Shown here: one piece after another, positions 34,342-42,164 of the stretch
Layout: every line of letters begins with the position of its first letter
Numbering within the stretch: the stretch's first letter is position 1
Source: Mycobacterium triplex
GTDB taxonomy: Bacteria > Actinomycetota > Actinomycetes > Mycobacteriales > Mycobacteriaceae
DNA: 64,000 nucleotides
NCBI RefSeq assembly: GCF_000689255.1
Contig: NZ_HG964446.1
Span: 1,875,191-1,939,190, forward strand
Direction: 5' to 3'
Made by a program: the position numbers and the translations under genes
Notes under the pieces: generated by a model
Told to the model about the DNA's origin: nothing
Databases searched by the model: none
What the model saw: the letters and a program-made list of their open reading frames with translations, nothing else

Positions 34342-34641
34342 ATGGGCCTGGGCGATCGCGTGTCGACCATTCTCGCGTTTCTGCGGGTCGGTTACCCGAC
34401 CTGCGTACCGGCCGCGGGCTACTTCCCGCTGCTGGCCCTGTTGCCGCGCCGCGTTTCCGACGACGAAGTCGCCGAGATCGTCAGCGAGCTCGCGACACGC
34501 GGACGTCCGGTCGACAACGCCGATATCGGCGTGGAGATCACCCGGAGCATCCATGAGATGCCGTCGCTGGAAGACATCGAACGGGTCCGGCAACGGCTCA
34601 TTGCGATTGGCGGCCCGGACACACCGATCCGAGATAAGTGA
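34342..34641 (+). CDS. DUF3349 family protein
   Basis: 99 residues. RVSTILAFLRVGYPTCVPAA, then YFPLLALLPRRVSDDEVAEI and DIGVEITRSIHEMPSLEDIE match the small mycobacterial DUF3349 family (Rv0543c type, from memory), an all-helical protein with no known activity. ATG 34342 follows GAGGTAGTCAAGG. The 174-base gap before it shows no other gene. Confidence 0.82.
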   Translation: MGLGDRVSTILAFLRVGYPTCVPAAGYFPLLALLPRRVSDDEVAEIVSELATRGRPVDNADIGVEITRSIHEMPSLEDIERVRQRLIAIGGPDTPIRDK

Positions 34642-34658
34642 GCAGGGTCGGGTCGAAA

Positions 34659-34883
34659 TTAGCTATGCATCAACATTATTCGTACGGCGAGTTGCGCTGA
34701 CTTGAGGGTGCGGGCCAAGTGCGCGGCGTTTCGCGCCGCCGCGGCGGTCGGCGAGGTCACCGCTTCGGGGATTTCGTCGAGATCGACGTAGTCGGTCGAT
34801 TCCATCGCCGCGCCGTTCCAGTAGGTGCAGCCCCGGGCGGGAATGCAGGGTTCTACCCGCTGGCTATGGCGCCAAACGGCCAC
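34659..34883 (-). CDS. Possible short gene or remnant after the endonuclease gene
   Basis: A 74-codon frame starts with GTG 34883 right after the stop of the endonuclease gene; ATG 34805 would give 48 residues (MESTDYVDLDEIPEAV, then an Ala-rich helix). Third codon positions are GC-rich as in real genes. No family is recognised. It may be a genuine short protein or the tail of a broken one. Confidence 0.3.
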   Translation of the reverse strand: MAVWRHSQRVEPCIPARGCTYWNGAAMESTDYVDLDEIPEAVTSPTAAAARNAAHLARTLKSAQLAVRIMLMHS

Positions 34884-35648
34884 TCACGCGCGATCGAGGT
34901 CGACCACCAGCGGCCGATGGTCGGAGATCGGCATCGGGTCGGCCTCGGTGTCTCCGCTGCGCAAGTTGCGGTCATCGGTCAGGATGTGGTCGAGCTGGCG
35001 ATCGGGGACCACAGCGGGAAACGTGTCGGCCACCGCCAGCGCCCGCATGCCCGACCAGCGGCGTACCGCCGGGGGTGTCATGTTGAGGTCGCCGATCAGC
35101 AGTCGCGGACCCGGAAATCCACGCAAATCGTGGATCAGGTGGCGCAATTGGCGCCGATTCCAGCCCGGCACGAAGGACAGATGTGTATTGGCCACCGTCA
35201 GCGGGCCCAATGGTGTGTCCAGCCGGGCAACGACCGCCGCCCTGGGTTCTTCGTCGACGATCATCACGCGGTTGGGCCCGGGCAGGTACATCGGAAACCG
35301 CATCGGAATGCGCGGCAAGCGCACCACTTGCCAACTACCCACCGGGAACCGGGACAGCAGCGCGATCCCATACGCCGCGGTCCCGGGTTGTTCGTCGCCG
35401 GTGGCGGCCATCCAGGTCGCGCCGGGAGTGCCGGAGATCGCGGCCACGAAGCGATGCTCCACGGCTCCCATCGCCTCGGCCGCCAACGCGGTGAGGTCGG
35501 CGCGCGTGGAACGTGCTTGATCACAGTCGACTTCCTGCAAGGCCAGGACGTCGGGATCCAGTTGCCGGACGCAGTCACGCAGCCGCTGCGGGTCGACCCC
35601 GTTGCCCACGGTGCGCCCGTGCAGGATGTTGAAGGTCGCTACGCGCAT
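34884..35648 (-). CDS. Endonuclease/exonuclease/phosphatase family protein
   Basis: 254 residues of the EEP fold. Metal and catalytic residues are visible: ATFNILHGR (Asn), LALQEVDCD (Glu), VANTHLSFVPGWNRRQL (His), LLIGDLNMTP (Asp, Asn) and a final ISDHRPLVVDL (Asp-His). Members cut nucleic acid, phosphoinositide or other phosphodiesters. It starts at ATG 35648, 24 bases beyond the stop of the methyltransferase gene, so it may be the last gene of the GT2/PIG-L operon. Confidence 0.88.
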   Translation of the reverse strand: MRVATFNILHGRTVGNGVDPQRLRDCVRQLDPDVLALQEVDCDQARSTRADLTALAAEAMGAVEHRFVAAISGTPGATWMAATGDEQPGTAAYGIALLSRFPVGSWQVVRLPRIPMRFPMYLPGPNRVMIVDEEPRAAVVARLDTPLGPLTVANTHLSFVPGWNRRQLRHLIHDLRGFPGPRLLIGDLNMTPPAVRRWSGMRALAVADTFPAVVPDRQLDHILTDDRNLRSGDTEADPMPISDHRPLVVDLDRA

Positions 35649-35672
35649 ACGTTTTCGATACCCACTGTTTTG

Positions 35673-36398
35673 CTACTGGGCTCCGGGGACCTTTTCGCGT
35701 GCTGCCACCGATCGGCCGTCGCCGGTGTCGAACACCTCGATGACGGCGTCGCGGTCCTGGTATCGGCCCAGCGATGTCAGGCCCGGTGTCCGCGCGATGA
35801 TGGCATGCGCCGCATCGCCGGTGAGCGGATAGTCGGCCACCGGGTGGCGCCAATGTGCGGCAACAACATTCGCGCCGGTGGGCAACCGAACGCATTCGGT
35901 GTCCAGCACCGCGGCCAGCGTTTGGGCCTCGAGGTAGTAGGCGATTTCACTGAGCACGAGCAGATCGAAGGGTCCGGGCGGCCACGCCGCATCGAGAGAA
36001 GACCGGGCCAGCGTCACCCGGTCTCGGCATCCGGCTTGCCGGAGCCGCGTGTCCGCGCTGCGCACGGCCGCGTCAGCGACGTCCACCGCGGTCACGTGAT
36101 CACAGCGCAGTGCCAGCTGTGCGGTCAGGGTGCCGATCGAACAGCCGGGCTCGAAGGCATGCCGATAATGGCGATCGGGCAACATGGCCAGTGTGATTGC
36201 GTATTTGCGCTGCTCGTACCATCGCGTCGACAGCTGCCACGGATCGTCGGTGGCGGCATACATCTGGTCGAAATACCCGTCGGGTAGGCGCGCACTCAGC
36301 GGAACATCACCTCTCCCACTGCCATCAGCCGAGGCAGCACGTACGTCGGTAGCACGGGCGGTGAGCCGGCGTTGGATTCGAATTGGCTGCGAAAGCAT
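35673..36398 (-). CDS. SAM-dependent methyltransferase (NodS-like)
   Basis: About 241 residues as read from ATG 36398, although homologues seem to start near LSARLPDGYFDQMYAATDDP. An earlier start makes it overlap the PIG-L gene by about 100 bases, so the start is uncertain. SAM-binding motifs are AFEPGCSIGTLTAQLALRCD and TAVDVADAAV. RWYEQRKYAITLAMLPDRHY is typical of the NodS group. It is the fourth gene of a GT2 / acyl-CoA dehydrogenase / PIG-L / methyltransferase set found in many bacteria. Confidence 0.82.
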   Translation of the reverse strand: MLSQPIRIQRRLTARATDVRAASADGSGRGDVPLSARLPDGYFDQMYAATDDPWQLSTRWYEQRKYAITLAMLPDRHYRHAFEPGCSIGTLTAQLALRCDHVTAVDVADAAVRSADTRLRQAGCRDRVTLARSSLDAAWPPGPFDLLVLSEIAYYLEAQTLAAVLDTECVRLPTGANVVAAHWRHPVADYPLTGDAAHAIIARTPGLTSLGRYQDRDAVIEVFDTGDGRSVAAREKVPGAQ

Positions 36399-37066
36399 TG
36401 CGCGGCCAGGCGTTTACGGGCAACCGCCCAGTCCGGCGCGGCTACTGCACGGGCGCGGTCCCAAGGCACCGCCGCATCGTTGGGAATTGCCCAGTGCCAC
36501 ATCCAGACTGGATACTCCAGCAGTACGGCGCCGGTGCGGGTGCAGGCCGTAGCCGCGGCACGCCCGACTGCCTCGTGGTCGGGATGCCCGTCACCTCGCC
36601 AGGTGGCGGCGCACCACGGGCGCACCGGGGCGGCGTCGAGGAACTCGACGAGCAAATCGGTGAGCTTGTCCTCGTGGTCAGCGAGCTGACCGTCCGGCAG
36701 GCCCAGCGACACGGGCGAGGAAACCCCTAAAATTCCTGTTGCTCTGCGTAGTTCGTGTTGCCGGGTGGCCTCCATGCGCATCCGGTCCAGCGGGGTCGAA
36801 CCGGGGTGGGCCGCCCCGCCGTCGCTGACGGACACGACCTGCACGCCGACCTCCGAGGCGACGAGTTGGGCGATCGTGGCTCCCAGGCCCAGCGTTTCGT
36901 CGTCGGGGTGAGGCGCGACGACGACCAGACCGGGGCAGTCGCGGAGATCCAGCGGCGGCAGCGGTCCTCGGTCGAGGGCGGCCAGCCATACCGGTGCCGG
37001 TGTACCGCTGTGCGTCAGCGGCTTGGCCGCAAGTCTGGCGCAGTTGCCAGCCGGGAGCGTCTGCAC
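36296..37066 (-). CDS. PIG-L family deacetylase
   Basis: 256 residues. VVVAPHPDDETLGLGATIAQ holds the zinc ligands (PHPDDE) and WRGDGHPDHEAVGRAA holds the third ligand (HPDHE), both diagnostic of LmbE/PIG-L N-acetyl sugar deacetylases. GTG 37066 is the only start after the previous stop (37074) that keeps the domain. It probably deacetylates an acetamido sugar conjugate made with the GT2 enzyme of the same operon (inference). Confidence 0.88.
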   Translation of the reverse strand: MQTLPAGNCARLAAKPLTHSGTPAPVWLAALDRGPLPPLDLRDCPGLVVVAPHPDDETLGLGATIAQLVASEVGVQVVSVSDGGAAHPGSTPLDRMRMEATRQHELRRATGILGVSSPVSLGLPDGQLADHEDKLTDLLVEFLDAAPVRPWCAATWRGDGHPDHEAVGRAAATACTRTGAVLLEYPVWMWHWAIPNDAAVPWDRARAVAAPDWAVARKRLAAQCFRSQFESNAGSPPVLPTYVLPRLMAVGEVMFR

Positions 37067-37073
37067 GTCGCCC

Positions 37074-38015
37074 TCAGCGCCGCTGACCCGCGAGCCCCCC
37101 GAGCGCGGCCAGATCCCGCTCGGCGTGGCTTTGCCGTATGTAGATGCCCAGATCGGCCACCCGCTGGGCATGCCGGCCGTCCTGACACAGGGGACCGGGC
37201 CCCAACGCACGGCCGGTGCGGGTGATCGCCTCGTCGGCGGCGTGTTCGACGATCGCCCGAACCCGGCGCGCGAGCAGTTCGGCACTGTCGGACCGGTCGA
37301 ACGGGTCGGCATCGACGTGGGCTGCCGCGCTGGTCAGCATCGCGTCGCCGGCGGCGAGCGCCGCGTCGACCGCGCCCAGATGCGCCAACGAATACGCGTC
37401 CGCTGATTCACTTGCGGCACAGCGATAGAGCGGTTCGGCAACCCTGCGCGCACCGCCGAGCCAGCATGCCGCGACGCCGATCGCGCCGTGCCAGAAGCCG
37501 GACCGGTTCAGGTAGTCACCCGGGTCGCCGACCGCGACGGCTTGGGCATTGGTGAACTGCACGGGCCGAGTGTCACTTCCGGCCATCCCGGCGTTCCACC
37601 AGGTGGACGGCAGTGCCTTCACCGCAGGGTCGACGACCGCGACCGCGAACAGGCCGCGCCGGCCGTCGTCCAGTCGGGCGGTCACCAGGGCGTGGGTGCA
37701 GAATCCGGCGCCCGAGCACCAAACCTTGGTGCCGTTCAGGGTGAACGCGCCCTTCACGTTGGTGGCCGTCACCACGGCGTCCGGTGATTCGGCCGCCCAC
37801 ACCCCCCACAGTTGACCGAGATCGGGTGGCTTGCCGCCTAATTCGTCGATGATCGCAACGGCGTCGACGTGGGCTTCGACAATGCGGGCCGCGACGACGT
37901 CTTCTTCGGCGAGCAGGGCCAGACGTTGCCAGCGTTCCAGCGTGCGTCCCGACGCGGGCAGCGGCAGTTCGAGCCGTCCGGAATCCAGCCAGTGTTTGAT
38001 CAACCCTGCGGTCAC
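37074..38015 (-). CDS. Acyl-CoA dehydrogenase-like protein
   Basis: 313 residues, shorter than the ~380 of typical acyl-CoA dehydrogenases. Middle-domain strands FTLNGTKVWCSGAGFCTHAL and the region WHGAIGVAACWLGGARRVAE are present. The C-terminal FAD and catalytic segments are reduced, so it may not be a standard dehydrogenase. It starts with GTG 38015 inside the stop of the GT2 gene (GTGA). Its place in a sugar-modification operon suggests another role than fatty-acid oxidation. Confidence 0.82.
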   Translation of the reverse strand: MTAGLIKHWLDSGRLELPLPASGRTLERWQRLALLAEEDVVAARIVEAHVDAVAIIDELGGKPPDLGQLWGVWAAESPDAVVTATNVKGAFTLNGTKVWCSGAGFCTHALVTARLDDGRRGLFAVAVVDPAVKALPSTWWNAGMAGSDTRPVQFTNAQAVAVGDPGDYLNRSGFWHGAIGVAACWLGGARRVAEPLYRCAASESADAYSLAHLGAVDAALAAGDAMLTSAAAHVDADPFDRSDSAELLARRVRAIVEHAADEAITRTGRALGPGPLCQDGRHAQRVADLGIYIRQSHAERDLAALGGLAGQRR

Positions 38016-38728
38016 GCGCGATCACCCACCGCCGGTGTCCCGAATTGTCTTAGATAATGCGCGAATCCGCGTGGCGCCCGGGCCCGGGTTCGTGCCGATG
38101 TGATGACCGACAAGTCGGTGTCGCGGTGAATGCGATAACCGGCGGCCTCGAATCGCTCGACCAGATCGACGTCCTCACCGGAGGTCAGCGTGCGAAAGCC
38201 GCCGACCCGCCAGTAGGCGCGCGCACTGAAACCCATGTTGGCGCCGTGGACGTGGTCGTGCTGGCCGTCCCGATTCGACTCGTAAGCCCGTGTATAGCGC
38301 GCGGCGAGGTCGGGGGAATGGTGGCGCCAGTTGACCACCCGTACCACGCCCAACACCATGTCCGCGCCGAGCTCCAGCTGATGGATCAGCCAGCCGGGGT
38401 CCACTCGGCTGTCGGCATCGGTGGTGGCGTACCAGCACTCGTCCTCGTCGCGGCACAGCGACCAGCCGTAGCCGAAACCCGCCGCCCGTGCGGCACCGAC
38501 GTTGCGGGCGTCGACGCTGACGAAGTGCACATCCGGCCCGTATTCGCCCGCCAGCTTCGCGCTGTCGTCGTCGCTGGCGTCCAGCACCACTACTACCGAG
38601 ACCGGAATCGGCACACACAGCGCGCTGGTCAGTACGGCCCGCAGACATGCCGGGAGACGTGCCTTTTCGTTGTGGGCGGGAACCACCACGACAGCCCGAT
38701 CGTAGACGCGAAGCGGTGGCGGCGGCAT
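38012..38728 (-). CDS. Family 2 glycosyltransferase
   Basis: 238 residues of GT-A fold: VVVVPAHNEKARLPACLRAV opens the nucleotide-sugar site, VVVLDASDD follows, and YATTDADSRVDPGWL has the DxD motif. FRTLTSGEDVDLVERF is the acceptor-side GEDVDL motif. No membrane helices. It is the first gene of the four-gene set going down to 35673 and probably makes a glycoconjugate that the downstream enzymes then modify. Confidence 0.9.
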   Translation of the reverse strand: MPPPPLRVYDRAVVVVPAHNEKARLPACLRAVLTSALCVPIPVSVVVVLDASDDDSAKLAGEYGPDVHFVSVDARNVGAARAAGFGYGWSLCRDEDECWYATTDADSRVDPGWLIHQLELGADMVLGVVRVVNWRHHSPDLAARYTRAYESNRDGQHDHVHGANMGFSARAYWRVGGFRTLTSGEDVDLVERFEAAGYRIHRDTDLSVITSARTRARAPRGFAHYLRQFGTPAVGDRA

Positions 38729-38812
38729 ACCTGGCGATTGCCCAATTCGCCCCTCTTTAAACAGATGACAAACGGGTTGCCGGCCCGGCCGGCCGGGTAT
38801 GACCTAGTCACG

Positions 38813-39388
38813 ATGGCACCCACCGAGACCTCGTCGAATTCGCCGGACTGCCGGGCGCACCTGCGCGAGGCGCTGCGTGCTGCCGCGTCGGCGCTCAAGC
38901 AGGATGGGCCCCGCTTTGCGCTGGCCGGCAGTTACGCGTTGTGGGCTTACGGCGCACCCGAACCCAGTCATGACGTCGATCTGGTGGTCGCCGAGGCCGA
39001 TGTGGCGACCGCGACCGCGACGCTGCGCGCCGCCGGGTTCGCGATCGAGAATCCCCCGGAGGATTGGCTCTTCAAGGCGCGGATCGGCGAAACGTTGGTC
39101 GACGTGCTGCACCGACTCAACGGCGAACCGGTGGATTCGGCGATGCTGGAGTGCGCCGAGCTGCGCGACGTACTGGCTATCGCGATGCCGGTGCTGCCGC
39201 CCACCATGGTGCTGATCCAGAAACTGCGCGCGCTGCACGAGCATCACTGCGATTTCGCCACGCTACTGCCCGCGGTGCGGGCGATTCGCGAACGGCTCGA
39301 CTGGGGCCGCATCCGGTCCCAGACCGTCGACAACGATTACGCGGTCGCTTTTTTGGTGCTGGCCGACCGGCTTGGTCTTACCGGCTGA
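38813..39388 (+). CDS. Nucleotidyltransferase-like protein
   Basis: 191 residues. FALAGSYALWAYGAPEPSHD followed by DVDLVVAEADV carries the GS...DxD metal-binding pattern of the MNT/nucleotidyltransferase superfamily. Such proteins are found both as antitoxin-like MNT proteins and as stand-alone nucleotidyltransferases. No HEPN partner gene is adjacent, so a toxin-antitoxin role is not supported. ATG 38813 is chosen. Confidence 0.75.
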   Translation: MAPTETSSNSPDCRAHLREALRAAASALKQDGPRFALAGSYALWAYGAPEPSHDVDLVVAEADVATATATLRAAGFAIENPPEDWLFKARIGETLVDVLHRLNGEPVDSAMLECAELRDVLAIAMPVLPPTMVLIQKLRALHEHHCDFATLLPAVRAIRERLDWGRIRSQTVDNDYAVAFLVLADRLGLTG

Positions 39389-39402
39389 AGGCCGGCGCGG
39401 AC

Positions 39403-39660
39403 TCAGTGGTTACGCAGCTTGGCGACCAGTTTGTCTTTCGTAAGGCCCGAATAGCCGGACATGCCAAGCTCTTTGGCGCGCTTCTTCAGTGCCGGCACCG
39501 TCCAATCGGTGTACGAGCCGGACTTGCCCCCCTTGCGGCCGACCGAGGACTTGCCCCGTGCCGCGGCGGCGTTGGAGATTCGCGCGGACTTTTCCTCCGA
39601 ATTGCCCTGTTTGCGCAGTTCGCGATACATCTTCTCGTTCTTGATCGACGGGTTCGGCAC
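39403..39660 (-). CDS. DUF7218/Rho_N-like small basic protein
   Basis: 85 residues. ELRKQGNSEEKSARISNAAA is a plasmid-stabilisation/ChaB-like helix pair. The C-terminal DWTVPALKKRAKELGMSGYS, then LTKDKLVAKLRNH, is a SAP/Rho N-terminal-like nucleic-acid binding fold. GTG 39660 is the start because AGGAGG ends 9 bases upstream; GTG 39669 would have no spacing. A SigF-type promoter precedes it, so it is likely a stress-induced DNA- or RNA-binding protein (inference). Confidence 0.82.
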   Translation of the reverse strand: MPNPSIKNEKMYRELRKQGNSEEKSARISNAAAARGKSSVGRKGGKSGSYTDWTVPALKKRAKELGMSGYSGLTKDKLVAKLRNH

Positions 39661-39701
39661 GGCTGTCACCCTCCTGTCATTGATGGGACACCTTGGCGAG
39701 A

Positions 39702-39727
39702 ATTCCCCGCCTGACCGGGGTGAAACC
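39702..39727 (-). promoter_or_regulatory. SigF-type promoter of the DUF7218-like gene
   Basis: On the minus strand GGTTT (39727-39723), 15 bases, GGGAAT (39707-39702). One mismatch from GGGTAT. It lies 41 bases upstream of the start codon at 39660. Confidence 0.5.
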
Positions 39728-39779
39728 GGGCCGGCGAAATCATGCCGATCGACCGGTGCACGAAGCGTCGATCGCCTGC

Positions 39780-39804
39780 GGTTACCTACCGAGGGGACGG
39801 GTAG
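39780..39804 (+). promoter_or_regulatory. Possible SigF-type promoter of the ATPase-domain gene
   Basis: GGTT at 39780-39783, 15 bases, GGGTAG at 39799-39804, upstream of the HATPase gene that starts around 39866. It is back to back with the minus-strand element at 39702. Confidence 0.35.
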
Positions 39805-39865
39805 TCGAAAAGGGTGACTCAGGCCGGCTCGTCCGTCGGCGCTGGCTGCCGCCATCAAGCGGCCG

Positions 39866-40255
39866 TTGCGCGACCGCAGGCGGGCGCGAACCCAGCTTCC
39901 GGCAAGAGCGGTCAGTCTGGGGCTCGCCCGCGCCCTGATCGGGCAATGGCTTACCGCTTCGGCCCAGAGCTGTCTGATTCCCGTCGCGGGCACGATCGCC
40001 ACGGTCCTCGTTGACAACGTCCTCAAGCACACCGACAGCGCGCCGGTGCTGATTGTCGAAAGCCTGCAAGACACCGTCGTAGTGGCGGTGGAAGACGACA
40101 GCCAGGTGCCGGCCGGCCGGCTCGAGGATGAAAGTGGCAGCGAAACCCTGTCGGGCCTATCGATCGTTTCCGCACTTTGTCGCGTATGGCGCAGCACGCC
40201 GAAGTCGTCGGGGAAAACGGTCTGGGCACTCGTCGGTCGCGAAAACCAGCTCTAG
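39866..40255 (+). CDS. ATP-binding (HATPase_c, anti-sigma factor-like) protein
   Basis: About 129 residues from TTG 39866. It is a single GHKL ATPase domain: VLVDNVLKHTDSAPVLIVES is the N box and VVVAVEDDSQVPAG the G1 region, with LSGLSIVSALCRVWRSTPKS close to the G2 lid. This is the layout of anti-sigma serine kinases and similar stand-alone ATP-binding proteins of actinobacteria. The N terminus is not settled: the frame is open back to a TGA at 39815 without an ATG or GTG, and a GTG at 39814 lies in another frame. A partner sigma factor is not in the window. Confidence 0.68.
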   Translation: MRDRRRARTQLPARAVSLGLARALIGQWLTASAQSCLIPVAGTIATVLVDNVLKHTDSAPVLIVESLQDTVVVAVEDDSQVPAGRLEDESGSETLSGLSIVSALCRVWRSTPKSSGKTVWALVGRENQL

Positions 40256-40273
40256 CGCCGTCATCCGCATGGG

Positions 40274-41329
40274 TCAGGCCGTCTTGGCGAGGGTGGGTGT
40301 CCGGGATCTGTTGCCATCCTTCGCTATTCGCCGTATCAGCATGCGAGTCGCTTTTTCGAGGATCTCCTGCGCCACGTCGGGCCGACGGGCGCGCTGGGCG
40401 CGCCGGGCGGCCGTGGCGATGGTGATTTCCTGCTCGTAGGCGGCGACGACTCGCGGATCGACATACGACCCGCGTGCCACCGCGGGAGTGTTGCCGAGTT
40501 CCTCGGCGACCTCCTTCATCACCGCGGCCTCGACGCGTTTGATCACGCGTTGGGATACGGGTGGATCCGCGTCGACGAATGCCGCTGCCGCCGGCACCGT
40601 TCCGTGCCATGTCCGCAGGTCCTTCACCGTGAATTCGTCGCCGACGAGTTCCTTGAACCGGACATTGAGATCCTCGGCCCGAACCTCGGTCCATTCGGAT
40701 GCGTTGCGGTACACCAGCAACCGCGCGCTGCGGTCACCGCGGCGCATCAGTGAACGCACCGCACGGACCACTCCGGCGTCCGGCACCGCCACGGTGCGTT
40801 GCACGCCGCTCTTGGCGGGGTAGTCGAATTCGACGGTGTCGCGGTGCACCGTCACGTGCTCACACAGCAGGGTGGCAATTCCGTAGGATTCGTGTTCGTC
40901 GGCGTATTGCTCACCCCCAGAGCGGAAGTAGCCACGGTCCAGCAGCCGCAGTCCCAGCGCCAGCACGCGCTCCCGCGTCGCGCACCGACGAGCGAGGTCG
41001 GCGACAATGCGGGCGCGGAAATCCGGCAACCGGGTCGACAGATCCAGGACGCGGTCGAACTTCTCCTCGGCTCGCTCCTGCTGCCAGGCGGAATGGTAGA
41101 GATACTGGCGGCGCCCGGCGACATCGGTGCCGACGGCTTGGATGTGGCCGTTGGGGTGCGGCGAGATCCACACCTTTTTCCACGCCGGCGGGATCACCAG
41201 GTCTTTGATCCGTTGCAGGGCGGCCTCGTCCGTCAGCGGGTTGCCGTCGGGTCCGTAGTAGGCGAACCCTTTGCCCCGGCGTTTGCGCGCGATCCCCGGA
41301 CCGCCGAGCGTGCTTCGGCGCAACCGCAT
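40274..41329 (-). CDS. DNA topoisomerase IB (poxvirus/eukaryotic type)
   Basis: 351 residues. N-terminal RKRRGKGFAYYGPDGNPLTD and DLVIPPAWKKVWISPHPNGH bind DNA. The catalytic domain has FTVKDLRTWHGTV (Arg and His region) and ARGSYVDPRV with the nucleophilic Tyr. It relaxes supercoils through a 3' phosphotyrosyl bond. ATG 41329 is set by GGAGG just upstream (41340-41336); the longer frame into the next gene is rejected. Bacterial TopIB is an accessory enzyme in a minority of mycobacteria-type genomes. Confidence 0.93.
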   Translation of the reverse strand: MRLRRSTLGGPGIARKRRGKGFAYYGPDGNPLTDEAALQRIKDLVIPPAWKKVWISPHPNGHIQAVGTDVAGRRQYLYHSAWQQERAEEKFDRVLDLSTRLPDFRARIVADLARRCATRERVLALGLRLLDRGYFRSGGEQYADEHESYGIATLLCEHVTVHRDTVEFDYPAKSGVQRTVAVPDAGVVRAVRSLMRRGDRSARLLVYRNASEWTEVRAEDLNVRFKELVGDEFTVKDLRTWHGTVPAAAAFVDADPPVSQRVIKRVEAAVMKEVAEELGNTPAVARGSYVDPRVVAAYEQEITIATAARRAQRARRPDVAQEILEKATRMLIRRIAKDGNRSRTPTLAKTA

Positions 41330-41407
41330 CGTCACCTCCAGACCCATTGGCTGACTGGGAATTACCCGCCCATGGCGCGGTTCACACCGGTCCACGGGAA
41401 ACGCAAA

Positions 41408-41435
41408 ACGACCCGCCACGGCGTTGTGGCGGGTC
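41408..41435 (-). terminator. Rho-independent terminator after the hemophore-like gene
   Basis: CGACCCGCCAC and GTGGCGGGTCG form an 11-bp perfect stem around 6 bases. On the minus strand it is followed by TTTTGCG. It lies between the hemophore-like gene and the topoisomerase gene and should separate their transcripts. Confidence 0.8.
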
Positions 41436-41448
41436 GCTATGGGCGGAA

Positions 41449-41847
41449 TCAGCCGGCCATGAACTCGTGGTAGGCCGATTCCAGGTTCCCCGGCAGTGCC
41501 GAGACGTTGCACTGACGCTCGGTTTCGCCGATCGGCGCCAGGATGCCACGCAGGTCGGTGTACTCCTGCGGGTGCGCGGTGAAGTAGCCGCGCAGGCTGG
41601 ACGCGGCCTCCCCACGCGGCTGGTTGAACGCGGCCGTCACCACCTGGTTCGCGCCCGGGTGGGCGGCGAGATACTGCTGTGCCGCGTCCTGCGTCGAGGA
41701 AACCGTGGCGTTGACGCCGGCGGGGCTGCAGTCGGGGGCCGCAACCGCCGACGGCGCGGCGACGATGCCCATGGCCATTCCCCCGAGCAGGCAGCCCGCG
41801 CTGATGCCGGCGACCCGCCGGCGCGCGACGATACTGCTGAAATTCAT
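41449..41847 (-). CDS. Secreted hemophore-like protein (Rv0203 family)
   Basis: 132 residues with a signal peptide (RRRVAGISAGCLLGGMAMGI, cleavage near AVAA-PDC). The mature part has two Cys (PDCSP, RQCNV) that can pair. YLAAHPGANQVVTAAF corresponds to YLDSHPETNQVMTAVL of Rv0203 as I remember it, keeping the heme-linked Tyr and His. The second heme-site His of Rv0203 (HFEAN) is Tyr here (YFTAH). It probably binds heme outside the cell. The terminator at 41408 ends its transcript. Confidence 0.8.
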   Translation of the reverse strand: MNFSSIVARRRVAGISAGCLLGGMAMGIVAAPSAVAAPDCSPAGVNATVSSTQDAAQQYLAAHPGANQVVTAAFNQPRGEAASSLRGYFTAHPQEYTDLRGILAPIGETERQCNVSALPGNLESAYHEFMAG

Positions 41848-42164
41848 GATTAGCCTTGCCCTTCGATCCGAATTGATTCGCGGGGACGCCCGACTCCCCG
41901 AAGTCCAAGGTAGCTGAGGTCAACGTCGGCAACGCCGTGCCGGCGCGCGTAGCTAACCCGCGGGTTGACGCTAGTTCTCGGCTCGGTCACGCCCTGGCTG
42001 TCGGTACCCGCACGTCGTGACCTAATCGTGACCAACTCAAGCGGGTACCAGCAAAATCTCCTTATGATTTCTCTAAGGCGACAATTGGGGTGTTCTGCGT
42101 CGCCGCAAAGATGTTGATCGTTGCCAGCAGTCGCGCGCCCGGGCGGTGGCTAGCATGAGTGCCG
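41848..42164. other. Intergenic region between divergent genes, no gene seen
   Basis: 317 bases between the hemophore-like gene (minus) and the SRPBCC gene (plus). It is locally AT-rich near 42050-42110. I see no convincing promoter pair, IdeR box or RNA fold. CCTTATGATTTCTCTAAGG at 42059-42077 is a weak inverted repeat. Confidence 0.5.

Noticed and set aside
38813-39388. MNT/HEPN toxin-antitoxin pair
   Set aside because: Only the nucleotidyltransferase-like gene is present; no HEPN gene adjoins it.
39814-40014. Separate short gene before the ATPase-domain protein
   Set aside because: It overlaps the ATPase frame, has no domain and stops early; at most it hints at an old frameshift in the N terminus.
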